From Actinomycetota bacterium (GTDB taxonomy: Bacteria > Actinomycetota > Nitriliruptoria > Euzebyales > Egibacteraceae): a DNA stretch of 6,246 bases. The position numbers and the translations under genes were made by a program. The notes beneath the pieces are model-generated. The model ran no database searches and was not told the origin of the DNA. It saw only the letters and a program-made list of their open reading frames with translations. The DNA is taken from contig JAHWKQ010000136.1 in assembly GCA_019347785.1 (NCBI GenBank), forward strand, positions 1-6,246. Reading direction: 5' to 3'. Positions 1 through 5,527 of this stretch are shown here, one piece after another; positions within the stretch are counted from its first letter, which is position 1; each line of letters opens with the position of its first letter.

Positions 1-585
1 GAATGGCGCGGGGAAGGGCTCGCCGCCGATGAGGTCGGCGAGGATGGCCGCGTGGCGCGACTCGACGCCGGCGATGGACGCCGCCGCCGCGAGGATGGCC
101 TCGCTGTCGATGTTCGCGACCTGCCCGTGGTAGGCGTTGACGCCGAGCTCCTCGAACGTCGACGCCGTCTTCAGGAAGGTGCCCTTGTCCGAGAACGTCC
201 CCGACGGGAACGTGAACCGGGGCTCCGGGTTGGGCGTGGCGCCCAGGTCGCGGATGGTCGCCGACACGGTCCTCACGTGCGTGCGCTCGTGGTCCTGGAT
301 CGGGGCGACGAGCTCCAGCTCCCGGCCCGACAGCAGACCGGCGTCGAGCCCCTTCGTGTAGAAGGTCGCCTCCAGCTGCTCCAGGGCCAGCGCGTACTGG
401 AGGATGTCCAGGTCGCTGGTGCCGCCCTGGGCGTTGGCCAGCCCCACGGCGTCGCCCCAGCGGGAGACGACCAGCGAGGTGCCGAAGCCGATCAGGGCGG
501 CGTTGCGCAGGAACCTGCGGCGGTCCTGCTCGTCGGCGAACGTGATGACGGGCTTGCCGTCGAACAACTGGCTCTCATCGTTCAA
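1..585 (-). CDS. Tat-exported ferritin-like domain protein (3' end outside window)
   Basis: The first 195 codons are visible and remain open at the window edge. The TTG start at 585-583 is chosen because a strong Shine-Dalgarno AGGAGG (600-595) precedes it by 9 bases and no in-frame ATG/GTG/TTG lies between that site and the upstream gene body. Residues 21-27 (DRRRFLR) form a near-consensus twin-arginine motif. A hydrophobic stretch (about 28-40) and a possible cleavage site after ANA (about 52) follow, so export as a folded protein is likely. The body resembles the Ferritin_2/desiccation-related four-helix family. Candidate metal ligands are E69/E72 in the first helix, E100 and H103 (DHERTH), E145/E146 (FEELG), and E175 with H178 (ESRHA). 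This family is ferritin-like in fold, but its reaction is mostly unknown; metal binding or oxidative-stress protection is inference. The gene overlaps the sortase stop by TTGA, so translation is probably coupled. A C-terminal anchor or sorting signal cannot be judged because the end is missing. Confidence 0.88.
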   Translation of the reverse strand, partial: MNDESQLFDGKPVITFADEQDRRRFLRNAALIGFGTSLVVSRWGDAVGLANAQGGTSDLDILQYALALEQLEATFYTKGLDAGLLSGRELELVAPIQDHERTHVRTVSATIRDLGATPNPEPRFTFPSGTFSDKGTFLKTASTFEELGVNAYHGQVANIDSEAILAAAASIAGVESRHAAILADLIGGEPFPAPF

Positions 586-1442
586 TGTCTTCCACCTCCT
601 GGTGGTCGAGTCGATTGACGCGGGGTCCTGCGGGCAGTCCGGTGGTTCACCTCCTTTGGTGGGGGCCGGGTCCGTGAGCGGTCGGGGCGGACGTCGCGGG
701 GCGCGTCGTCGGCGTGGGCGCGGACGACGATGCGGTGGGTGCGCATCCCTTTGGGATGGCAGGCGAACAGCGTCAGGACGCGCGCGCGGCGCCGCCGTGG
801 GCGTCGCAGCACGACGTCGACGTAGCGCTTCTCGGGCACGATCGCGATGTTGTCCACGCGGTAGACGACAGCAGGCCTCCGGCCGACCGACGTGGCGATC
901 CGGTCGCCGGGGCGGACCCGGTCCAGGTGGCGGAACGGGTGGGTGAAGGTGGTGCGGTGGCCCGACAGCACCGCGTTGCCGGCCGTGCCCGGCATGGCCG
1001 TTCCCGGCCAGTTGCCCGGCCCGGACCGCAGCGCCCGCCTGTGCACGCCGCTGAAGAAGGGGGTGCGCAGGTCGATGGCGGGGATCCGGATGGTCCCCAG
1101 GGCGGTGCTGCGGCGACTCGCACCGGCGAACATCCGCCGGGCCCGCCTGGCGCGCCTGGCGCGGGCGCCGGTGGCCGGCGTGTCGCCACGGCGCGGACGG
1201 TGGGCCTGCTGGCGTGACCGCCGCTGTCGTGGCCCCCGGGCGGCCGGCTCGGGCCGGGGGTGCCCCGAGACCGGCTCGGCGTGCAGGACCCGCTCGACCT
1301 TGTCCGTCCTGGCCGGCGCGTCCGGCGTCGACGTGAACGGCCCGACGACGGTCAGTCCGAGCAGCATCGACAGCGCGGACACGACCAGGCCCTGGCCGTA
1401 GCGGCCCAGCCTGTGCGGTCTCCAGTGGCGTCCCCCTGGCAC
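582..1442 (-). CDS. Class E-type sortase, membrane anchored
   Basis: A 286-residue sortase, a cysteine transpeptidase that attaches exported proteins to the cell envelope. The catalytic triad is visible: H162 in LSGHRTTF, C228 in TLFACHPKG and R237 in THRIVVRA. The TLxxCxP...RIVV layout matches class E-type actinobacterial sortases. One N-terminal membrane segment (about 17-36) suggests a membrane anchor with the catalytic domain (about 115-242) outside. Residues about 56-112 form an Arg/Pro-rich linker, and the 44-residue tail after the last core strand is basic and Pro-rich, which is unusual. The GTG at 1442-1440 is preferred because it lies 8 bases after the previous stop; an in-frame start at 1517 would overlap the upstream gene by 67 bases and add an Arg-rich, non-sortase leader. 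The Shine-Dalgarno site is weak, so expression may rely on coupling. The stop overlaps the ferritin-like TTG start. No substrate with an LPxTG/LAxTG signal is visible in the window. Confidence 0.88.
   Translation of the reverse strand: MPGGRHWRPHRLGRYGQGLVVSALSMLLGLTVVGPFTSTPDAPARTDKVERVLHAEPVSGHPRPEPAARGPRQRRSRQQAHRPRRGDTPATGARARRARRARRMFAGASRRSTALGTIRIPAIDLRTPFFSGVHRRALRSGPGNWPGTAMPGTAGNAVLSGHRTTFTHPFRHLDRVRPGDRIATSVGRRPAVVYRVDNIAIVPEKRYVDVVLRRPRRRRARVLTLFACHPKGMRTHRIVVRAHADDAPRDVRPDRSRTRPPPKEVNHRTARRTPRQSTRPPGGGRH
592..605 (-). promoter_or_regulatory. Ribosome binding site of the ferritin-like gene inside a small hairpin
   Basis: On the minus strand, AGGAGG (600-595) sits 9 bases before the TTG start at 585 and decides that start. 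The same site lies in a perfect inverted repeat, CCACC (605-601), loop AGGA, GGTGG (596-592), so most of the Shine-Dalgarno core could be paired in the mRNA. The site is within the last codons of the sortase gene; ribosomes finishing the sortase would melt it. The repeat is directly visible; the regulatory role is inference. Confidence 0.6.
647..657 (-). promoter_or_regulatory. Orphan extended Shine-Dalgarno-like sequence within the sortase 3' end
   Basis: AAAGGAGGTGA on the minus strand is complementary to the usual 3' end of bacterial 16S rRNA over its whole length, yet no ATG, GTG or TTG lies at normal spacing after it. It falls in codons for the unusual basic tail of the sortase, about 60 bases upstream of the ferritin-like start, which has its own site. 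It could be a standby or pausing site, or chance in a Pro/Glu-coding stretch. Confidence 0.35.
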
Positions 1443-1450
1443 GCGGCGGC

Positions 1451-1672
1451 CTACTCGCCGGCCCCGCGCCGGCGGGCGCACAGCGACGCCAACCGCCGCA
1501 GGGCGGCCTCGTCGCACCGTCCGACGCCCATCGCCACGGCCGCACCGGCGGACATCGCCACGGCCGTGCAGCAGAAGTCGTGGCGCAGCACGACCCGGTC
1601 GGCGACGGCGGCGACCTCTGCGGGCAGCCGGTCACCGGTCAGCACGGTCACGGAGCGGCGGACCAGGATCAC
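1451..1672 (-). CDS. Small Cys-containing protein of unknown function
   Basis: A 73-residue protein that I do not recognise. The GTG start (1672-1670) overlaps the stop of the permease-repressor gene by GTGA and the TAG stop (1453-1451) lies 8 bases before the sortase start, so it fills the gap of the operon exactly; this spacing is the main argument that it is real. It has H31, a vicinal pair C34-C35 followed by a small-residue hydrophobic stretch (about 35-50, Ala/Met/Gly/Val), then C53 and C65 in a basic, helix-like C-terminus ending RRRG. Four Cys and a His in 73 residues could bind a metal or form disulfides, and the hydrophobic stretch could be a short membrane segment or a buried helix. 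There is no signal peptide, HTH or zinc-ribbon spacing that I can see. Its place between a metal-sensing fusion and a sortase suggests a metal- or redox-related accessory role, which is inference only. Confidence 0.6.
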   Translation of the reverse strand: MILVRRSVTVLTGDRLPAEVAAVADRVVLRHDFCCTAVAMSAGAAVAMGVGRCDEAALRRLASLCARRRGAGE

Positions 1673-3252
1673 CGGCGTCCCTGCCTCTCCGGCGCGCGGG
1701 CCGCCCCGGCCCCCTGGGCACGGGGCGGCGCCGTGACCGCCGGGTCGGGGACGACGAAGACGCGCTCGGCGACGTCGGCGGGCACGTCGACCTCCCGGTC
1801 GCCGACGCGTGCCCGCACGCGGCCGGGGCCCCGGTGCAGCACGGTGACCGACCGCCGCGGCACGATGCCCAGGTCGACCATCCGCACCAGCAGGTCCTCC
1901 CGGACGTCGCCCACCATCGCCACGCGGGCGGGGGCGCCGGCCTCCTGCTCGGAGAGACGGTGGCCGGCGATGCGGGCGAGCGCGCCGGACGAGCTGGGGA
2001 TGGGATGGCCGTGCGGGTCCCGGGTGGGGCGGCCCAGCAGCCGGTCGATGTCGTCGACCCCCGCGGGCGACAGCTCGTGCTCGAGCAGGTCGGCGGTGGC
2101 GTGCACGTCGGGCAGGCCGACGCCCTCGGCGTCGTGCAGGTAGCGCTCCAGCAGCCGGTGTGCGCGCACGACCCGCAGCGCCTCGGACTCGCCCGTGGAG
2201 GTCAGCCGCACCCGCCGCCCGTCCAGGCGCACCTTGGCGTCCCGGGCCAGGCGCCGCAGGCCGGCGCGGGCGGCGGGCGGCGCGAGCCCGGCGCCGCCGG
2301 CGAGGGTGTCGACGCTCACCTCCGAGTCTCGGCGGGCGGCGGAGAAGACGGCCTTCAGCAGGTCCTCCTCGACGGAGCGGCGGGCGGCGCGCCGTCGCCG
2401 ACGGGCCCTGCCGACCTGGCCATGGCGGGGGGCCAGCAGGAACGCCAGCACGAACAGCAGGCTGGCGACGATCACGATCGCCGGGCCGGACGCCACGTCC
2501 AGGTGGTAGGAGCCGTAGAGGCCGCCCACCGCCGACACCAGGCCCAGTCCCGCGGCCGTCACCATCATGGTGGCCAGCCGGCGCGACAGCAGGTAGGCCG
2601 TCGCGCCCGGCGTCACCAGCATCGCCACGACCAGGACCAGCCCGACGGCCTGCAGCGACGCGACGATCGTGGCGGACAGCAGCGCCGTGAACACGTAGTT
2701 CAAGGTCCCGACGCGCAGTCCGACCGCCCGGGCCATCACCGGGTCGAAGCTCCACAGATGGAAGTGGCGGTACAGGCCCACCACGACCAGGAGCACGAGC
2801 CCGCCGGAGCCCGCCGTCAACAGCAGGTCGGTGCGGCCGACACCGAGGACGTTGCCGAGCAGTACGTGGAACAGGTCGATCCCCCGCGGCCGGGCGACGC
2901 TGATGACGGCGAGCCCGAGGGCGAAGGCGAACGTGAAGACGATGCCCATGACCGCGTCGAGCTTCACGGTGCTGCGACGCTCGACGAAGGTGATGGCGAC
3001 GCCGGCGAGCAGCGCGGCCGCCAGCGCCCCCCAGAAGATGCCCAGGTGACCCGCGGCCAGCCAGCCCACGGCGACCCCGGGCAGCACGGCGTGCGAGACG
3101 GCGTCGCCCAGCAGCGCCTGGTGGCGGACCACGAGCAGGCACGACAGCGTCGCCGAGGTGACCCCGACGACGGCGACGGCCGCCAAGGCGTAGCGCATGA
3201 ACTCGTACTGCGCCGCGGGGGCGACGAACAGCTCGTGCAGGACGGCCGTCAC
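1669..3252 (-). CDS. Metal ABC permease (ABC-3 family) fused to a DtxR/MntR-type repressor
   Basis: A 527-residue fusion. Residues about 18-275 form a ZnuB/MntB/TroC-type permease with 7-8 hydrophobic segments and typical text such as HQALLGDAVSHAVLPG and AMLVTPGATAYLL. An Arg-rich linker (about 281-292) leads to a DtxR-family regulator: winged HTH (about 294-355), metal-binding and dimerisation domain (about 357-420, including AHRLLERYL, LLEHELSP and DPHGHPIP) and an FeoA/SH3-like domain (about 443-502). Aligned by eye with DtxR/MntR, likely ligands are D297, D388, E391 and H392 (primary-like site) and H365, E369 and H384 (ancillary-like). An Asp where DtxR has Cys favours Mn-type, oxygen-rich binding; K300 replaces the second N-terminal acidic ligand of MntR. 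The protein would import Mn/Zn/Fe with the neighbouring ATPase and lipoprotein and may sense the same metal. Chlamydial YtgCR has this architecture and is cleaved to free its repressor. GTGA overlaps join it to both neighbours. It is the only permease gene visible, so a homodimer is likely. Confidence 0.92.
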   Translation of the reverse strand: MTAVLHELFVAPAAQYEFMRYALAAVAVVGVTSATLSCLLVVRHQALLGDAVSHAVLPGVAVGWLAAGHLGIFWGALAAALLAGVAITFVERRSTVKLDAVMGIVFTFAFALGLAVISVARPRGIDLFHVLLGNVLGVGRTDLLLTAGSGGLVLLVVVGLYRHFHLWSFDPVMARAVGLRVGTLNYVFTALLSATIVASLQAVGLVLVVAMLVTPGATAYLLSRRLATMMVTAAGLGLVSAVGGLYGSYHLDVASGPAIVIVASLLFVLAFLLAPRHGQVGRARRRRRAARRSVEEDLLKAVFSAARRDSEVSVDTLAGGAGLAPPAARAGLRRLARDAKVRLDGRRVRLTSTGESEALRVVRAHRLLERYLHDAEGVGLPDVHATADLLEHELSPAGVDDIDRLLGRPTRDPHGHPIPSSSGALARIAGHRLSEQEAGAPARVAMVGDVREDLLVRMVDLGIVPRRSVTVLHRGPGRVRARVGDREVDVPADVAERVFVVPDPAVTAPPRAQGAGAARAPERQGRR

Positions 3253-4025
3253 CGCCGATCTCCGACCAGTGCGCCGGCCGCGGTGGGCACGCCGCCGTAG
3301 GCCCGCGCCAGCAGCTCGCCGGTGAACACCCGCTCGGGCGGGCCGAAGGCGACGACGCGGCCGGCCAGCACGAGCAGCCGGTCGTAGCCGTCGGCCACGC
3401 TCGACAGGTCGTGGTTGACGACGACCACGGTCGCGCCCGCGTCGCCCAGCTCCCGGATCCGCTCGTACAGCAGCTGCTCGGTGAGGGCGTCCACGCCAGT
3501 GAACGGCTCGTCGAGCAACAGCAGGTCGGCCCGCTGGGCCAGCGCGCGCGCGAGCAGGACCCGCTGCTGCTGGCCCCCGGACAGCTCGCCGATCTGGCTG
3601 CGGGCGAAGGCGGTCATGGCCACGCGCTCAAGCGACTCGGCGGCGATGCGCCGGTCGGCGGCGCGCAGTCTGCCCAGCGGCCCCGCGTGGGGGTAGCGTC
3701 CCATCGCGACGACCTCGTCGACGCGGGCGGGATAGTCCCAGTCGATCGCCGAGCGCTGGGGCAGGTAGGCGACCTCCCGCCGGACCGCGTCCACGGGCCG
3801 CCCACCGACGCGGACCCGCCCGGCCTCGGCGTCGACCAGACCCAGGACGGCCTTGAGCAGCGTTGACTGGCCGGCCCCGTTGGGGCCGATGACGCCGACC
3901 ACCTCGCCGGGGCCGCAGGAGAACGTGACCGCGCGCAGGGCGGTGATCCCGGCGTAGGAGACCGTCAGGTCGCGCACGTCGAGGCGCCCGGGAACGGCGG
4001 CGTCGGTGCCGCCGGCGCCCCTCAC
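3249..4025 (-). CDS. Metal ABC transporter ATP-binding protein (TroB/MntB-like) with variant Walker A
   Basis: A 258-residue ABC ATPase that would energise the adjacent permease. Family features are intact: Q-loop Q90 in YLPQRSAIDWDYP (the QRSxxDWDxP text is typical of Mn/Zn transporter ATPases), signature LSGGQ (148-152), Walker B LLLLDEP (168-174, with D172 and E173), D-loop GVD (about 177-179) and H-loop H205 (VNHD). The striking exception is the Walker A motif, GPNGAGQST at 47-55: position 53, normally the nucleotide-binding lysine, is Gln, encoded by CAG at 3869-3867. One base separates it from AAG (Lys). Everything else looks like a functional gene, so this is either a real natural variant or a base error. 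The GTG start at 4025 overlaps the lipoprotein stop (GTGA), and the stop overlaps the permease GTG (GTGA); the first 13 residues before RLDVRDLTVSY are non-conserved, so a slightly later start is possible. Confidence 0.92.
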   Translation of the reverse strand: MRGAGGTDAAVPGRLDVRDLTVSYAGITALRAVTFSCGPGEVVGVIGPNGAGQSTLLKAVLGLVDAEAGRVRVGGRPVDAVRREVAYLPQRSAIDWDYPARVDEVVAMGRYPHAGPLGRLRAADRRIAAESLERVAMTAFARSQIGELSGGQQQRVLLARALAQRADLLLLDEPFTGVDALTEQLLYERIRELGDAGATVVVVNHDLSSVADGYDRLLVLAGRVVAFGPPERVFTGELLARAYGGVPTAAGALVGDRR

Positions 4026-4978
4026 GGCCGGGCCCTGCCGCCCAGGCCGGCGGCGATGCGCCGGGCGTCGGCGGCCATCATCCCCAGGTAGGTGTCGGCG
4101 CCGCTGCCGGGCGCGCCCAGCGAGTCACCGTACAACGGCCGGCCGACCCCCACGCCCGCGTCCCGGGCCACCTGGTGCATCAGCTCGGGGTTGATCGTCG
4201 TCTCGACGAAGACGGTGGGCACGCCGCGCGCCTCGACGGCGTCGACGAGCCTGCGCACCTCGTGGGCGGACGGCTCCCGCTCGGTCGACACGCTCCAGAT
4301 CGTCCCGACGACTGCCAGCCCGTAGCGTCGACCGAAGTAGCGGAAGGCGTCGTGGGTCGTCACGAGCCGGCGCGAGGCGGGGGGGATCGTGGCCACGCGA
4401 CCGGCGATGCGCCGGTTCAGGCCGCGCAGCCTCGCGAGGTAGCGCCCTGCGTTGCGGTCGAAGGTCTCGGAGTGCCGCGGCCACCGCTCGGCCAGCCCGT
4501 CGCGGATGCCGCGCACGTAGTCGGCGGCGAGCACCGGGTCCATCCACATGTGCGGGTCGGGGTCGCCGGCGTGGCCGACGCCCTTCCACGGCAGCGGCTC
4601 CAGGCCGTCGGTGGCGGTCACGACCGGGCGCCCCGGCGTCGACGCGCCGATGAACGGGTCCAGCCAGACCTCCAGCCCCAGCCCGTTGCGCACGACGATG
4701 TCGGCCTCGGCCACGGCGGCCGCGTCGGACGGCACGGGCTCGTAGACGTGCGGATCGGCCCCGACGCCGACGAGGCTGCGCACCTGTACCAGGTCCCCCG
4801 CGACGGCCCGGGTGAAGTCGGCCAGGACGCTGATCGTCGTCACGGCCGTGCGGCGGGGGGCGGCCTGGGACACCGACGACACCGGCCCGCACCCGGCGGC
4901 CAGCACGGCGAGCACCACGACAGCGACGGGCAGACCTTGCGGAAGGGAGGGACGTCCGTGGGGGAAGCGGCGCTGCAT
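4022..4978 (-). CDS. TroA/ZnuA-family metal-binding lipoprotein of an ABC importer
   Basis: A 318-residue substrate-binding protein (cluster A-I/SBP_bac_9 family). Residues about 14-29 are a hydrophobic signal ending LAAG before C30, a probable lipobox, so the mature protein should be tethered outside the membrane. Metal ligands fall at the usual places: H77 (DPHVYEP), H143 (DPHMWMDP), H209 (THDAFRYF) and D285 (LYGDSLG). The His-His-His-Asp set resembles TroA, which can take Zn or Mn; classical Mn-binding PsaA has Glu at the third position, so specificity is open. There is no long His/Asp-rich loop of the kind seen in many ZnuA proteins, only a short GHAGDPDPH stretch. The ATG at 4978 is the first start after a 120-base intergenic gap, with a modest AGGTGG about 4 bases upstream. 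It is the first gene of the operon and overlaps the ATPase gene by GTGA. Confidence 0.93.
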   Translation of the reverse strand: MQRRFPHGRPSLPQGLPVAVVVLAVLAAGCGPVSSVSQAAPRRTAVTTISVLADFTRAVAGDLVQVRSLVGVGADPHVYEPVPSDAAAVAEADIVVRNGLGLEVWLDPFIGASTPGRPVVTATDGLEPLPWKGVGHAGDPDPHMWMDPVLAADYVRGIRDGLAERWPRHSETFDRNAGRYLARLRGLNRRIAGRVATIPPASRRLVTTHDAFRYFGRRYGLAVVGTIWSVSTEREPSAHEVRRLVDAVEARGVPTVFVETTINPELMHQVARDAGVGVGRPLYGDSLGAPGSGADTYLGMMAADARRIAAGLGGRARP

Positions 4979-5098
4979 GGCACCACCTGGTCGACACTGC
5001 CTGTACGCAACCTTCCGGGTTCTTCGAGATGGCCGGCTTGCCGGATTGGCCGGATTTCATGTTCGGTCGACCCAGGAGGGAGCCGGCGCCGGGGTGAC
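4979..5098 (-). promoter_or_regulatory. Intergenic region upstream of the metal-transport operon, probable promoter/operator
   Basis: The 120 bases between the aroQ stop and the lipoprotein start are the only gap in the window large enough for a promoter of the transport operon. I cannot pick a convincing -10/-35 pair; the only TA step on the transcribed strand is in GTACAG near 5003-5006. No canonical DtxR/IdeR box is seen. Iterated CCGGC motifs (5031-5056) and two GTCGACC copies, near 5070 and near 4990, are the visible structure. A perfect 10-base palindrome CCGGCGCCGG lies at 5083-5092 just after aroQ, but with no loop and no T-run it is not a credible intrinsic terminator. Confidence 0.45.
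5031..5056 (-). repeat. Three tandem AA(T/G)CCGGC units, candidate operator
   Basis: On the minus strand AATCCGGCC (5056-5048), AATCCGGCA (5047-5039) and AAGCCGGCC (5039-5031, sharing one base with the second) follow each other at an 8-9 base period. The last two also form the inverted repeat CCGGC-AA-GCCGG (5044-5033). The block is 53 to 78 bases before the lipoprotein ATG, a plausible place for a repressor site, possibly for the DtxR-type domain encoded in the same operon. Such GC motifs also arise easily by chance in this genome. Confidence 0.35.
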
Positions 5099-5527
5099 TC
5101 AGCCGCGGGCGCGCAGCAGCTCGGCGGCCGCCCGGGCCGCCAGCTCGTAGCCCATCGCCCCGGCCCCGGTGATGGTGACGTCCACCACCGGCGAGACGAC
5201 GCTGTGGCGCCGGAACGACTCCCGGGCGTGGGTCTGGGACAGGTGCACCTCGACCTTGGGCACCGCCAGCAGCTCCAGCGCATCACGCAGCGCGTAGGAG
5301 TAGTGCGTGAGCGCGCCGGGGTTGGCGATCACCGCCCGCGTGCCGTCGCTGCGGGCGGCGTGCAGCCGCGCGACCAGCCGCGCCTCGGACTCGTCGGTGA
5401 ACGCGTCGACGCCCGGCAGCAGCGCGCGGACCCTGTCGACGAGCTCGTCGACGGTGGCGGCGCCGTAGACGGCCGGGTCCCGGCTGCCCAGCTGCGACAG
5501 GTTCGGCCCGTGCAGCACGAGGATCAC
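5099..5527 (-). CDS. aroQ: Type II 3-dehydroquinate dehydratase
   Basis: A 142-residue cytosolic enzyme that dehydrates 3-dehydroquinate to 3-dehydroshikimate, the third step of the shikimate pathway. The length is normal for the type II (dodecameric) family. Conserved elements are all present: LHGPNLSQLG with N9, the lid residues R16 and catalytic Y21 (SRDPAVYG), NPGALTHYSYALRDAL with N69 and H75, EVHLSQTHARESFRRHS with E93, catalytic H95, R102 and R106, and the closing GAGAMGYELAARA. The position usually occupied by Asn in HLSNxHAR is Gln here. The GTG start at 5527-5525 overlaps the toxin stop by GTGA. Other shikimate genes are not visible in the window, so the gene is either isolated or continues a cluster whose end lies beyond the right edge. 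Confidence 0.95.
   Translation of the reverse strand: MILVLHGPNLSQLGSRDPAVYGAATVDELVDRVRALLPGVDAFTDESEARLVARLHAARSDGTRAVIANPGALTHYSYALRDALELLAVPKVEVHLSQTHARESFRRHSVVSPVVDVTITGAGAMGYELAARAAAELLRARG

Noticed and set aside
582..1442. A pilus or dedicated surface-protein sortase cluster.
   Set aside because: No pilin-like or LPxTG/LAxTG-bearing gene is visible; only the truncated ferritin-like protein remains as a possible substrate.
1443..1517. Earlier sortase start at 1517.
   Set aside because: It would overlap the small Cys gene by 67 bases and adds an Arg-rich segment unlike sortase N-termini; the GTG at 1442 directly precedes the membrane anchor.
1451..3142. A 563-codon minus-strand frame containing the small Cys protein as its end.
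   Set aside because: Only the part after the GTG at 1672 is outside the permease-repressor gene; the upstream portion is an Arg/Gly/Pro-rich shadow of that gene.
1834..3300. A 488-codon open frame on the plus strand opposite the permease-repressor gene.
   Set aside because: The His/Gln/Gly-rich translation has no domain character and lies antisense to a strongly supported fusion gene.
4125..5060. A minus-strand ATG at 5060 opening a 311-codon frame that could have been a leader peptide for the transport operon.
   Set aside because: The frame has no early stop and becomes an Arg-rich shadow of the lipoprotein gene; there is no attenuator structure or codon bias to support a leader.
5083..5092. 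Palindrome CCGGCGCCGG just after aroQ as an intrinsic terminator.
   Set aside because: The palindrome has no loop, the stem does not extend beyond five pairs, and no T-run follows on the transcribed strand.
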